From VAXT01 sp035318925 (GTDB lineage: Bacteria > Actinomycetota > Thermoleophilia > Gaiellales > Gaiellaceae), in contig DATHDS010000015.1 of assembly GCA_035318925.1 (NCBI GenBank), forward strand, positions 1-64,000: DNA of 64,000 nt, read 5' to 3'. The position numbers and the translations under genes were made by a program. Under the pieces are notes generated by a model. The model made no database searches. It saw nothing but the letters and a program-made list of their open reading frames with translations, and was not told where the DNA came from. Below, in pieces: positions 16,220 to 25,264 of the stretch. Within the stretch, counting starts at the first letter, position 1; each line of letters starts with the position of its first letter.

Positions 16220-17034
16220 TACTTGAGACGGTGAAGGCAGGAGCGAAGCCCTTCACGCCAGTGCGGGAGCTGTGGAGAACTCCGGTGCTCACTGCGGAGG
16301 ACTGAGTTGGCCGGTCTTGGCGCTGGTCGGCCCAGCTCCGCTGTGGTGATTCGGCGGACTCGGCAGTCGAGGCCCGCTTCTTCGAAGATCGCTTCGGCGA
16401 ACTCGGCCCACGTGCAGTCCCCTTCTCCCGCCACGTGGTACAGGCCCTCGGGCAGGTCGAGCAGCTGGGGAGTGGCCTCCGCGAGATGGCCGACGTAGGT
16501 GGGCGAGCCTCGCTGGTCGCCGACGACCGACACCTCGTCCTGCTTCGCCCCCAGATCGAGCATCGTCCTGACGAAGTTCTTGCCCGTCCAGCCGAAGAGC
16601 CACGACGAACGGACGATCCAGCCCTCCAGCACCTCCCGCTCGCCGGCGAGCTTCGTGCGGCCGTACTCCGACACGGGCAGAGGCTCGTCGGACTCGACGT
16701 AGGCCCCGCTCTTGCGGCCGTCGAAGACGTAGTCCGTCGAGAAGTAGACGACCGGAGCGCCGAGCGCGACGACATTTCGAGTGCCCTCGACGTTGACCCG
16801 CGCCGCCGCCGCCGGGTCGGACTCGGCCCCGTCGACGTCGGTCCAGGCCGCAGCGTGCAGCACGAGCTCCGGCCGGTACTCGAGCGGCGGCGGGCTCGTC
16901 ACGTCGAACCGGCTCCGCTCGCGCGCGTCCGCCTCCGGGAAGACCTCGGCGAGCGCGACACCGAGCTGCCCGCCCGCGCCCGTGATCAGGACGCTTTGTC
17001 CCGTTCCGACAGGATTGGCGATTGGGTGCTCCAT
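16219..17034 (-). CDS. rmlD: dTDP-4-dehydrorhamnose reductase
   Basis: A 271-residue extended short-chain reductase that makes dTDP-L-rhamnose with NAD(P)H. Visible motifs are VLITGAGGQLG (cofactor binding, about residues 15-25), LHAAAWTDVDGAE, STDYVFDG, catalytic YGRTKLAGE (YxxxK) and RSSWLFG. The ATG at 17034 overlaps rmlC by 49 bp; no usable later start was found before the nucleotide motif, so the overlap appears real. Third gene in a leftward rmlA-rmlC-rmlD operon. Confidence 0.93.
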   Translation of the reverse strand: MEHPIANPVGTGQSVLITGAGGQLGVALAEVFPEADARERSRFDVTSPPPLEYRPELVLHAAAWTDVDGAESDPAAAARVNVEGTRNVVALGAPVVYFSTDYVFDGRKSGAYVESDEPLPVSEYGRTKLAGEREVLEGWIVRSSWLFGWTGKNFVRTMLDLGAKQDEVSVVGDQRGSPTYVGHLAEATPQLLDLPEGLYHVAGEGDCTWAEFAEAIFEEAGLDCRVRRITTAELGRPAPRPANSVLRSEHRSSPQLPHWREGLRSCLHRLK

Positions 17035-17447
17035 AGGTCGGCGACGCGTGGGTCGTTCCAGGGAATCTCGTGCTCGTCCGGATCGGCGGGGTCGTACTCC
17101 TCGGTCACGTGGTAGAGAAAAACCACATCAGTGAGCGCCTCGAACCCGTGCGCGCAGCGCCCCGGCACGTAAATCGCGGTCGGGTTGCCGTCGCCGATGT
17201 CCTCGGTGAACGTCTCGCCGGTCTCGAGGTCGAGGACAACCACGCGCAACTTCCCGCCGAGGCAGAAGAAGAGGTCGTCCTGCCCGCGCTGGTGATAGTG
17301 CAGCCCGCGGATCACGCCCTTTAGCGAGAACGAGACGTTCGTTTGCTTGATCGACTTCTCGAGCCAGCTCGCCCGATATATCTCCGCGAACCAGCCGCGC
17401 TCGTCCTCGAACCGCTGCAGCGGGATGCGCCGGAGCCCGTCGATCAC
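16986..17447 (-). CDS. rmlC: dTDP-4-dehydrorhamnose 3,5-epimerase family protein
   Basis: A 153-residue cupin. The catalytic-histidine block is KGVIRGLHYHQRGQDDL, followed by LGGKLRVVVLDLE, YVPGRCAHGFEAL and VFLYHVTEEY. RmlC proteins of about 180 residues are common, so this is a short form. It would epimerise C3 and C5 of dTDP-4-keto-6-deoxyglucose. The GTG at 17447 overlaps the rmlA stop by 4 bp (GTGA). The longer open frame to 17570 runs antiparallel over rmlA codons and lacks family sequence. Confidence 0.9.
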   Translation of the reverse strand: MIDGLRRIPLQRFEDERGWFAEIYRASWLEKSIKQTNVSFSLKGVIRGLHYHQRGQDDLFFCLGGKLRVVVLDLETGETFTEDIGDGNPTAIYVPGRCAHGFEALTDVVFLYHVTEEYDPADPDEHEIPWNDPRVADLWSTQSPILSERDKAS

Positions 17448-18181
17448 TTGTTGGCGCCGTTCTGGCGCACGAAGTCGTTGACCGCGTAGTACGCGTCGAT
17501 CGACTCGCCCGCATCGCCCCAGAAGCCCTCGGCCACGTCGTACTCCATCGTCCCCTGCTCGACGAACCAATTGTTCACGTCCGTGATCTCGAGCTCCCCG
17601 CGCGCCGACGGCGAGAGCGAGGGCAGGAACTCGAAGACCGAGGAGTCGTAGAAGTAGAGCCCCGTGACCGCGTACTCGCTGGGCGGGTTGTCGGGCTTCT
17701 CGACGATCCCCTGCACGCGATCGCCTTCGAGCTCGGCCACGCCGAGGTGACGAAGATGCTCCGGCTCCTCGACCCTCGAGAGAACGATGCGCGCGCCGCG
17801 CTCCTGACGGGTGAAATTCTCGATCGCCGGCCGGATCGACCGCTCGAAGATGTTGTCGGCGAGCATGACGAGGATGCGGTCGTCACCCGCGAACCGCTCC
17901 GCCAGGCCGAGTGCGTCGGCGATGCCGCTTTCGCGCTCCTGGTAGGCGTACGAGAGCCGGTCGATGCCATGCGCGTTCCCGTCGCCGAGCAGCCGGAAGA
18001 ACTCGCCCGCGTGCGTACCGCCCGTCACCAACATCACCTCGCTGATCCCAGCCGTGACGATCGCCTCGATCGCGTACGTGACCATCGGGCGGTCGTAGAT
18101 CGGCAGCAGGTGCTTGTTCGTGATCCGCGTCAGCGGATGAAGGCGGCTACCGGTGCCGCCGGCGAGGATGACGCCCTTCAT
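17444..18181 (-). CDS. rmlA: glucose-1-phosphate thymidylyltransferase (short RmlA type)
   Basis: A 245-residue sugar nucleotidyltransferase with the N-terminal signature GGTGSRLHPLT, then NKHLLPIYDRPM, LVTGGTHAGEF, LADNIFE and EKPDNPPSEYAVTGLYFYD. It lacks the roughly 50 extra C-terminal residues of the long RmlA form. It activates glucose-1-phosphate to dTDP-glucose, the first step of the dTDP-rhamnose pathway completed by the neighbouring genes. A TACGAT hexamer lies 9 nt before the ATG on the minus strand. Confidence 0.92.
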   Translation of the reverse strand: MKGVILAGGTGSRLHPLTRITNKHLLPIYDRPMVTYAIEAIVTAGISEVMLVTGGTHAGEFFRLLGDGNAHGIDRLSYAYQERESGIADALGLAERFAGDDRILVMLADNIFERSIRPAIENFTRQERGARIVLSRVEEPEHLRHLGVAELEGDRVQGIVEKPDNPPSEYAVTGLYFYDSSVFEFLPSLSPSARGELEITDVNNWFVEQGTMEYDVAEGFWGDAGESIDAYYAVNDFVRQNGANK

Positions 18182-18202
18182 GTCCGCGTGATCGTAGTGC
18201 CG

Positions 18203-20374
18203 CTACCGACCTGCGGGTCGAAGCGCCGGTTGCGGCGAGCCCCGGGAAGCAAGCGGTGAGGGCTCGACCCGGGCTACGCGCGCGACGCGCTCGGGCAGCC
18301 ACCAGTTCCAGCGGCCGAACAGCTTCATGATGCTGGGGACGAGCAACGCCCGGATGATCGTGACGTCGATGATGATCGCGGCGGCCAGGCCGAAGCCGAA
18401 CTGCTGGAGCCCGACGAGCGAGCCGGCGACGAAGCCCATGAACGCAGCGAACATGATGATCCCGGCCGCGGTCACGAGCCTGCCGGTCTTGGCCAGCCCG
18501 GCCGTCACGGCGACCACGTTGTCCTTGCGCTCGTCCCACTCCTCGCGCATCCGGGAGACGAGGAACACCTCGTAGTCCATCGAGAGGCCGAAGAGCATCG
18601 TGAACAGGAAGACTGGGATCCAGCCCTCGATCTGATCGAACTGCTGGAGCCCGAACGGCTTCCCCCAGCCGACCTTGAAGGCGAGCACGAGCAGGCCGTA
18701 CGCGGCGCCGATTGAGAGCAGGTTCATGACGATCGCCTTCAGCGGGAGCAGGAGCGACCGGAACGCGCGCACGAGCAGCCCGTACGTGAGCAGCAGGACC
18801 GCGAGGATCAGCCACGGGAACGCCCCGTAGGTCATGTCGAGGAAGTCCACGCCCCCGGCCGGCCCGCCGCCGGCGAGCACCTCGGCTCCGGCAGGGAATG
18901 CGGACGCAGGCACGATCACGTCCCGGAGCCGGCGGACGAACGACTGGCTTTCGGGCATCCCGTAGTCGTGCTTGCCGATTGCCTGGACGTGCAGATAGCG
19001 ACCTGTCGGGTCCGGCCTCTGAGCCACGACTTCGGAAACCTCCGCATCGCCTCGAAGCTGGCTCATCAGCCGCTCGACCGGCGCACGAAACTGCGGATCG
19101 GACGCGCCGCCCGCTCTGCCCGTGTCGATGACGATGTCCGTCGGCGCGATCGCGCCGTCGCCGACCGCGGCCGCCAGGACGTTCAAGCCCCGGACCGCCT
19201 CGATGTTCTGGGGAACGCCCGTGTTCGAGCCCGGAGTGAGATCCATCGAGAGAATCGGCGCGGCCGCGGCGAGGAGCACGGCGATAGTCGCGGTCGCGAC
19301 CACGATCGGGCGCTGCATGATCCAGCGGGCGAGGCGCGGCCAGAAGCCGTTGACGGGATCGGCGCGCCGCTCGACGAGGCGCTTCGGGATGAAGCGCACG
19401 CGATCGAGACGGTCCTCGAGCCAGTACATGAGCACGGGCAGCAACGTGACCGCGGCGAACACCGAGACCAGGGGGATGAAGAGGCCCGCGATCCCGAAGC
19501 CGCGCATGAACGGGACGGGCATGAAGAGCATGAGCGCGAGGCCAATGGCAACGGCCGTCCCGCTGAAGACGACCGCGCGGCCGGCGGTCTCCATCGTCCG
19601 CTCGACCGCTTCCTCCCTGCTGCGGCCCGAGAGATGCTCCTCCCGGTACCGATAGACCATGAGCAGCGTGTAGTCGATCGCGATCCCGAGTCCGATCAGC
19701 ATGACCATGTTCTGGAGGTACGTCGACAGGTCCATGAAGTGGGCGAAGACCCAGACGAACCCGAGGGTGACCGGGATCGCGGCGGCGGCGAGCATGAACG
19801 GCAGCAGGAACGCCAGCGAGCCGAAGACGTAGATGAGGATCAGCATCGCGATCGGAATCGCGATGAAGAGCTCGCCGACCAGGAGATCGTGGTTCTGGAC
19901 CGGGTCGAGGTCGTGCTCGATCGCGGACTGCCCGGTGAGGTAGGTCTGCGCGCCGGGAATCGGGCCCGCGGCCTTGCGCATGGCATCCGTGTGCAACTTC
20001 GCGTCCGCGGTCTGAAGCTGCGAGACGATCGTGGCGGTGACCACCGTGGAGGAGACGGCGCGCGTGCCGGCGACCTTCCCCGTCGGGAGCTGAGCAGCCG
20101 CGCGCCCGGCCGCCGCGCGCACCTTCGGGAGGTTGTGCGCCGAGGAGCCGGCGGGGCCCTGCACGACGAGCGAGAACGAGCCCTCAGGCTTCTGGCCGAA
20201 GTCGTTCTTGAGGATGTTCGCAGCCTTCTCGCTCTCCGACCCGGGAAGGGCGAAACGGTTCGTGAGGAGGTCCGAAAGGCCGGACGACGCCGCTCCCGCA
20301 GCGAGCACGGCGACGATCCAGACGGCCAAGACCGCCCAGCGGAAACGGATCATCGTTCGGGCCCAGCGCGCCAT
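18203..20374 (-). CDS. MMPL-family RND transporter
   Basis: A 723-residue membrane protein with two repeats, each having one transmembrane helix, a large extracytoplasmic loop and a cluster of helices. The first helix is at about 12-30, with helix clusters at about 185-360 and 535-700. Signature segments GIAIDYTLLMVYRYREE and GLSMDYEVFLVSRMREE at the ends of matching helices carry the Asp residues used for proton coupling. Such proteins export lipids or hydrophobic compounds. GGAGGA lies 8 nt before the ATG and a TetR-type palindrome lies further upstream. No TetR gene is adjacent. Confidence 0.9.
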   Translation of the reverse strand: MARWARTMIRFRWAVLAVWIVAVLAAGAASSGLSDLLTNRFALPGSESEKAANILKNDFGQKPEGSFSLVVQGPAGSSAHNLPKVRAAAGRAAAQLPTGKVAGTRAVSSTVVTATIVSQLQTADAKLHTDAMRKAAGPIPGAQTYLTGQSAIEHDLDPVQNHDLLVGELFIAIPIAMLILIYVFGSLAFLLPFMLAAAAIPVTLGFVWVFAHFMDLSTYLQNMVMLIGLGIAIDYTLLMVYRYREEHLSGRSREEAVERTMETAGRAVVFSGTAVAIGLALMLFMPVPFMRGFGIAGLFIPLVSVFAAVTLLPVLMYWLEDRLDRVRFIPKRLVERRADPVNGFWPRLARWIMQRPIVVATATIAVLLAAAAPILSMDLTPGSNTGVPQNIEAVRGLNVLAAAVGDGAIAPTDIVIDTGRAGGASDPQFRAPVERLMSQLRGDAEVSEVVAQRPDPTGRYLHVQAIGKHDYGMPESQSFVRRLRDVIVPASAFPAGAEVLAGGGPAGGVDFLDMTYGAFPWLILAVLLLTYGLLVRAFRSLLLPLKAIVMNLLSIGAAYGLLVLAFKVGWGKPFGLQQFDQIEGWIPVFLFTMLFGLSMDYEVFLVSRMREEWDERKDNVVAVTAGLAKTGRLVTAAGIIMFAAFMGFVAGSLVGLQQFGFGLAAAIIIDVTIIRALLVPSIMKLFGRWNWWLPERVARVARVEPSPLASRGSPQPALRPAGR

Positions 20375-20420
20375 GCAAGTCCTCCAGTCGGTCGGATCGC
20401 GAGGTTAGCGCCGGCTAGGT

Positions 20421-20432
20421 TAGTGGACACTA
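20421..20432 (-). promoter_or_regulatory. TetR-type operator candidate upstream of the MMPL gene
   Basis: TAGTGGACACTA is a perfect 12 bp palindrome 47 bp before the MMPL start and 41 bp before hsp20. A partly overlapping GGCTAG...CTAGCC pair surrounds it. The size and symmetry fit a TetR/AcrR dimer site, a common control of MMPL exporters. Confidence 0.45.
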
Positions 20433-20458
20433 GCCACGGAGTCAAGGAGGTACGCCGG

Positions 20459-20464
20459 TACCAT
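20459..20464 (+). promoter_or_regulatory. -10 element for hsp20-lon
   Basis: TACCAT ends 8 nt before the hsp20 ATG at 20473, so a leaderless transcript is likely. No HspR (HAIR) or CIRCE repeat is visible here. Confidence 0.45.
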
Positions 20465-20472
20465 CCGGGCCG

Positions 20473-20910
20473 ATGGCCCAGGACCCGATCGACCGGCTGC
20501 GAGGCGAGATGGAAGAGCTCTTCGCAGACCTCTGGCAGGTCCCTCGCTTCACGCGCCGGCGGGGAGGCTTCCGCCCGCAGATCGACTGCTACCGCACCGA
20601 GCGACCCGCCGCGATCACCGTCGTCGTCGAGCTCGGCGGCATCGACCCTTCGAAGATCCGCATCTACGCGGACGAGCGGACGCTCGTCATCTCCGGCGAG
20701 CGCCGCCGGCCGGCGAGCGCGGGCCGCACCTACCAGCAGATGGAGATCGACTACGGACGTTTCACGCGCCAGGTCGCCCTGACCGCCGACGTGGACGTCG
20801 TCGGCTCGAAGGCGACGTACAAGCGCGGGATCCTGACGATCGTGCTGCCGCTGGCGAAGAAGCCGAGCGCGCCCGAGCGGGTGGCGATCCCGATCAGGAG
20901 GGGACGATGA
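20473..20910 (+). CDS. Hsp20 small heat-shock protein
   Basis: A 145-residue alpha-crystallin-domain chaperone. After a short N-terminal arm (FADLWQVPRF) the beta-sandwich spans about residues 35-135, with VVVELGGIDPSKIRIYADERTLVISGERR and the late GILTIVLPLAKK strand that holds the conserved leucines. It holds unfolded proteins in a refoldable state without ATP. Its stop overlaps the lon start by 4 bp (ATGA), coupling a holdase to an ATP-dependent protease. Confidence 0.93.
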   Translation: MAQDPIDRLRGEMEELFADLWQVPRFTRRRGGFRPQIDCYRTERPAAITVVVELGGIDPSKIRIYADERTLVISGERRRPASAGRTYQQMEIDYGRFTRQVALTADVDVVGSKATYKRGILTIVLPLAKKPSAPERVAIPIRRGR

Positions 20911-23318
20911 CGGACCTGCTCGACGAGCAGGTCGACGTCGACGAGCTCGAGCTTCCTTCGGCGCTCCCGGTCCTCCCGCTCAAGGACACGGTCGTCTTCC
21001 CCGACTCCGTGCTCCCGCTCGCGATCGGCCAGGAACGATCGGTCAGGCTCGTGGACGAGGTCGTCTCGCACGACCGGCTGATCGCGCTCGTGGCCTCGAA
21101 GGACCGCGAGGTCGAGCAGCCCGACTGGGACGACCTGTACGAGGTCGGCACCGCCGCGGTCGTGCAGAAGATGATCCGCGTCCCCGACGGCTCGCTGCGC
21201 GTGCTCGTCCAGGGGATCCGCCGGATCCACCTCGTCGACCGGGTTCAGGACGACCCGTACCTCGTCGGCCAATTCGAGGAGGTCGCGGACGTCTACGAGG
21301 AATCGCCCGAGACCCAGGCGTTGATGCAGAACGTGCAGACGCTCTTCGCACGCCTGATCGGACTGATGCCATACCTGCCCGAAGAGCTCGCGTTCGCCGC
21401 TGCCAACGTCGACGAGCCGAGCGCCCTCTGCCACCTCGTCGCCTCCACGCTGCGACTGAAGACGGCGGAGAAGCAGCAGCTGCTCGAGCTGGCCAACGTC
21501 GAGAAGCGTCTGCGCGCGGTGCTCGTGATCCTCAACCGCGAGCTGGAGGTCGCCGAGCTCGGCTCGAAGATCCAGTCGCAGGTCGTGTCCGAGATGGAGT
21601 CCTCGCAGCGCGAGTACTTCCTGCGACAGCAGCTGAAGGCGATTCAGGAGGAGCTCGGGGAGGGCGACCCCGAGCAGGCCGAGCTCAAGGAGCTCCGCGA
21701 CCGCGCCGCCGAGGTCAAGCTGTCCGAGGAAGCCCGCAAGGCGGTCGACCGTGAGCTCGCCCGGCTCGAGAAGCTTCCGTCGGCGGCGGCCGAGTACGGC
21801 GTCATCCGCACCTACGTCGAATGGATCCTCAGCCTCCCGTGGGACAAGGTGACCGAGGACAACCTCGACCTCGTACGGGCGCGCAAGATCCTCGATGAGG
21901 ACCACTTCGACCTCGACAAGGTCAAGGAGCGGATCATCGAGTACCTTGCGGTCTCGAAGCTGAAGAACGACCTCACGGGGCCGATCCTCTGCTTCGTCGG
22001 CCCGCCCGGAGTGGGCAAGACCTCCCTCGGCCACTCGATCGCGCGCACGCTCGGTCGCAAGTTCATCCGGATCTCGGTCGGAGGCGTCCGGGACGAGGCC
22101 GAGATCCGCGGGCACCGGCGCACGTACATCGGAGCGATGCCCGGAACGATCATCCGCGCCCTCCGCGACGCCGAAGCGGGCAACCCGGTGTTCCTGATCG
22201 ACGAGATCGACAAGATGGGCGCCGACTTCCGCGGTGATCCCGCGAGCGCGATGCTCGAGGTGCTCGACCCCGAGCAACACTCGAGCTTCCGTGATCACTA
22301 TCTCGACCTTCCGTTCGACCTTTCGAAGGTGCTCTTCATCTGCACCGCGAACCAGCTCGACACGATCCCGCCGCCGTTGCTCGACCGGATGGACGTGATT
22401 CAGCTCTCGGGCTACACCGAGGAAGAGAAGCTCGGTATCGCCAGGCGCTACCTCGTCTCGAAGCAGCTAAAGGCCCACGGGCTCAAGCGCAAGCAGCTCA
22501 CGTTCACCGAGAAGGGCCTCCGCGCGATCATCCGCGAGTACACGCGCGAGGCGGGGGTGCGTCAGCTGGAGCGGCAGATCGCGGCCGTCTGCCGGAAGGC
22601 GGCGCGCCGGATCGCCGAGGGCGGCACCGAGCACATGAGCGCGGACGACAAGCGCGTTCGCGAGTGGCTCGGGCCGCGCCGATTCGCCTCCGACGTTCGC
22701 AAGCGCACCTCAGAGCCCGGAGTCGCGACCGGCCTCGCCGTGACCGCCGTCGGCGGGGACGTGTTGTTCATCGAGGCGACGGCGTACCCCGGCGAAGGAC
22801 GCCTGAAGGTGACCGGCCAGCTCGGCGAGGTGATGCAGGAATCGGCGCAGGCGGCGCACTCCTGGGTGCGAACGCACGGGCTCGAGCTCGGGATCGATCC
22901 GCACTGGTTCAACGAGAACGACGTCCACGTGCACATCCCCGCCGGCGCCGTGCCGAAGGACGGGCCCTCGGCGGGAATCACGATGGCGACCGCGATCGCC
23001 TCGGTGGCCACCGGCAAGCCCGTCTCGGAAGAGGTCGCGATGACCGGCGAGCTGACGCTCTCCGGACAGGTGCTGCCGATCGGGGGCCTGCGCGAGAAGG
23101 TGCTGGCCGCTCAGCGCACCGGGATCGCGAAGGTGATCTTCCCGCGCGAGAACGAGCCCGACCTCGAGGAGCTGCCGGCGGAGACGCGCAAGGCGCTCGA
23201 GTTCATTCCGGTGGACTGGATCCAGGAGGTACTGGAGGTCGCGTTCGACGGGTCGCTGCCGAAGGCCGTGCCTGCCCAGGCGATCTCCCGCGAGCGCAAG
23301 GCCGCAACCGCCAGGTAG
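20907..23318 (+). CDS. lon: ATP-dependent Lon protease
   Basis: An 803-residue Lon of usual length. The N-terminal substrate domain (about 15-210, LPVLPLKDTVVFP) and a coiled-coil (about 215-280, QREYFLRQQLKAIQEELGE) come first. The AAA+ module has Walker A GPPGVGKTS (about 365) and Walker B FLIDEIDK. The protease domain has the serine in PKDGPSAGIT (about 689) and the lysine in GGLREKVLAA (about 731), forming the Ser-Lys dyad. It degrades misfolded and regulatory proteins in the cytoplasm. Confidence 0.98.
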   Translation: MTDLLDEQVDVDELELPSALPVLPLKDTVVFPDSVLPLAIGQERSVRLVDEVVSHDRLIALVASKDREVEQPDWDDLYEVGTAAVVQKMIRVPDGSLRVLVQGIRRIHLVDRVQDDPYLVGQFEEVADVYEESPETQALMQNVQTLFARLIGLMPYLPEELAFAAANVDEPSALCHLVASTLRLKTAEKQQLLELANVEKRLRAVLVILNRELEVAELGSKIQSQVVSEMESSQREYFLRQQLKAIQEELGEGDPEQAELKELRDRAAEVKLSEEARKAVDRELARLEKLPSAAAEYGVIRTYVEWILSLPWDKVTEDNLDLVRARKILDEDHFDLDKVKERIIEYLAVSKLKNDLTGPILCFVGPPGVGKTSLGHSIARTLGRKFIRISVGGVRDEAEIRGHRRTYIGAMPGTIIRALRDAEAGNPVFLIDEIDKMGADFRGDPASAMLEVLDPEQHSSFRDHYLDLPFDLSKVLFICTANQLDTIPPPLLDRMDVIQLSGYTEEEKLGIARRYLVSKQLKAHGLKRKQLTFTEKGLRAIIREYTREAGVRQLERQIAAVCRKAARRIAEGGTEHMSADDKRVREWLGPRRFASDVRKRTSEPGVATGLAVTAVGGDVLFIEATAYPGEGRLKVTGQLGEVMQESAQAAHSWVRTHGLELGIDPHWFNENDVHVHIPAGAVPKDGPSAGITMATAIASVATGKPVSEEVAMTGELTLSGQVLPIGGLREKVLAAQRTGIAKVIFPRENEPDLEELPAETRKALEFIPVDWIQEVLEVAFDGSLPKAVPAQAISRERKAATAR

Positions 23319-23379
23319 TCGTTTGCAGGCTCAGCGAGCCGGGTAGAGTCGCTGGCACACGAGCCGAAAGGAATCTGAA

Positions 23380-23796
23380 ATGGCCAAGCTTCAAGACCGG
23401 GCCCTAGACAAGGCGAGCGACGTCAGGCCCTACATCGAGCGTGCATTCAAGGACGAGCAGGTCCGTGAGGACGTCAAGAGCGCGATCGCAACCGCCCGCG
23501 ACATCTACGACCAGCTGCTCGGCGGACGCGCATTCGGCGCTGCGGCGGCCAAGGTCGTCAGCGACAAGGACATCCAGCAGCAGCTGCGCGACGCGATCGA
23601 CGACCTGCGCGACGCCGCCGACCGTGTCCAGGACAAAAAATCGCACTCTGCGCGCAACACGACGCTTCTCCTCACCGGGATCACCCTCGGCGTTCTCTTC
23701 AACCCCGTCACGGGGCCGGGAGCCCGCCGCTGGCTTCAGAACAGGGTCTTCGGCGAAGGCGAAGAGTTCGAGTACCGCCAGGAAAACTCGAAATAG
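23380..23796 (+). CDS. small membrane-associated protein, YtxH-like
   Basis: A 138-residue protein with a charged, helical N-terminal half (about residues 1-90, many K/R/D/E with heptad-like spacing) and a hydrophobic segment (about 94-111, TLLLTGITLGVLFNPVTGPGARRWL) ending in an acidic tail. The hydrophobic GxLFNPxTG-like segment resembles YtxH-type general stress proteins. A GAAAGGA ribosome-binding site precedes the ATG. It follows lon by 61 bp and may share stress expression. Function unknown. Confidence 0.65.
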   Translation: MAKLQDRALDKASDVRPYIERAFKDEQVREDVKSAIATARDIYDQLLGGRAFGAAAAKVVSDKDIQQQLRDAIDDLRDAADRVQDKKSHSARNTTLLLTGITLGVLFNPVTGPGARRWLQNRVFGEGEEFEYRQENSK

Positions 23797-23802
23797 TCCG
23801 AG

Positions 23803-25224
23803 CTAACCGGCAGGCTTGTTCGCCTGCTTGAGCGTGCGCTCGAGCGACCCTGGGTCGAGCCCGTCGGCGGTGGAGATGTCGGACGACGAAAGAAGGATCG
23901 CGCCGGGCCTCGGCGCGGTGCTCGAGGCTGAGACCGGCCCTGCCCAGCCGGCGACCTGTGCGAACTGAATGTCCTTCAGGTGCTTCCAGGCCAGCAGGTA
24001 GAGGTAAGGCCGAACCGCACCGTCATACCCCTCGAACAGCAGGCCCACGGGGTGGATCTCGAAGTGCAGGTGGTACGGCGTCGTCTCGGCATCGCCCGTA
24101 TTGCCCATGAAGCCGACCACGGTGCCGGCCTTGACCTCGCGCCCGTTAACGGCCGCGGGCGAATAGGCGGAGAGGTGCGCGTAGTAGAACTCGTTGCCCT
24201 CGTGGTCACGGAGCCAGAGGCGCCACCCACCCAGGGTGTTCCAGCCGACCGAGAAGATCGTCCCGTCGGCAACCGCGAGCAGGGGCGTCCCGAGCGTGGC
24301 GAAGATGTCCTCGCCGTGGTGCCAGCCTCCCGAGACGTCCCCGCGAGGCGCTCCGAACGTGTCACCGAACGACGAGTCACCGTAGACCGGGAAGACATAG
24401 CCCCCGGCGGTGAGGCGCGGGGTCACGTCGGGCGGCGGGCGAACCGTCAGGCCGGGTTGCTCCGCGCCGACTCCCGGGCCTCGTACCGGCTGCTGCTTCC
24501 TCTTCCTCTTCTTGTGCGGAATGCCCGGCTTCGGGGGCTTGTGCTTCTTCACGGGCGGCGGCGCGACCGCGGCCGTCTTGGCCGAAGCCTCGGCATAGCC
24601 GATCATGACCTCGGTTCCGGCAGGAAGTCCGTTGTGCTCGACGGTCAAGCGCACGTGCAATCCCGTCACGAAGCCGCGGGCGCCTTTTGAGCTCCCCGCA
24701 TCCAGCGAGGTCGTTCCGCTTTGGAGCGTGACCACGGATCCGTAGTCGCCGAGCGGGAACTGGGTGCCCGGGCCGGGCTGCACGGGCTGCCCCAGGATGA
24801 CGAGGCCCGTGATCGTCGACCCGTCGGAGTCGGCCGTCGCGGCGCCGGCGCTCGCCGATGCCTTCGACTTCGCGGTCACCGCCGTCGCCGTCACCTCGCC
24901 GCCGAGCACCGAGATCGTCGAGATCTCCGACGAAGCGCTCGAAGCGGGCGACGTGCCAGGCGTTGCAAAGGCGCCGGAGGTCATCGACCCGACCGTGACA
25001 ACCGAACCGTCCGTCGTCGGATACGCGTACGAGCTGCCCACGCCAACGGCGTCGGGAGGCGCCGAAACGTCGGCGGCCGAGCCGTTGCCCTGTCCGGGCA
25101 CGGCCACCTGAACTGCGAAGGCCCGAGCCGTCGTCAGATTGGCGCCGGTGCGGCTTGCGTCGGCCGAACCGACCGAGGCCGCGAGCAGCGCAAGCGCCAA
25201 GGCGAGGAAGACAGGGCGTGCCAC
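23803..25224 (-). CDS. secreted M23-family peptidase
   Basis: About 473 residues with a signal peptide (cleavage near SADAS). A threonine/serine-rich repetitive region (about 25-195) and a basic KKHKPPKPG linker precede the C-terminal LytM domain (about 280-430). Zinc-site motifs are GGWHHGEDIF (HxxxD) and HLHFEIH, with a central AVADGTIFSVGW typical of peptidoglycan endopeptidases or their regulators. I prefer GTG 25224, which has AATAAT 6 nt upstream; TTG 25242 is an in-frame alternative that adds six residues. It probably remodels the wall. Confidence 0.87.
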   Translation of the reverse strand: MARPVFLALALALLAASVGSADASRTGANLTTARAFAVQVAVPGQGNGSAADVSAPPDAVGVGSSYAYPTTDGSVVTVGSMTSGAFATPGTSPASSASSEISTISVLGGEVTATAVTAKSKASASAGAATADSDGSTITGLVILGQPVQPGPGTQFPLGDYGSVVTLQSGTTSLDAGSSKGARGFVTGLHVRLTVEHNGLPAGTEVMIGYAEASAKTAAVAPPPVKKHKPPKPGIPHKKRKRKQQPVRGPGVGAEQPGLTVRPPPDVTPRLTAGGYVFPVYGDSSFGDTFGAPRGDVSGGWHHGEDIFATLGTPLLAVADGTIFSVGWNTLGGWRLWLRDHEGNEFYYAHLSAYSPAAVNGREVKAGTVVGFMGNTGDAETTPYHLHFEIHPVGLLFEGYDGAVRPYLYLLAWKHLKDIQFAQVAGWAGPVSASSTAPRPGAILLSSSDISTADGLDPGSLERTLKQANKPAG

Positions 25225-25264
25225 CCCTCCATTATTGGCCAAGACGGCAGACGACCGCCACGTT

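Noticed and set aside
18968..20782. 604-residue plus-strand open frame
   Set aside because: Antisense to the MMPL transporter; rich in Arg/Asp shadow codons and without domains.
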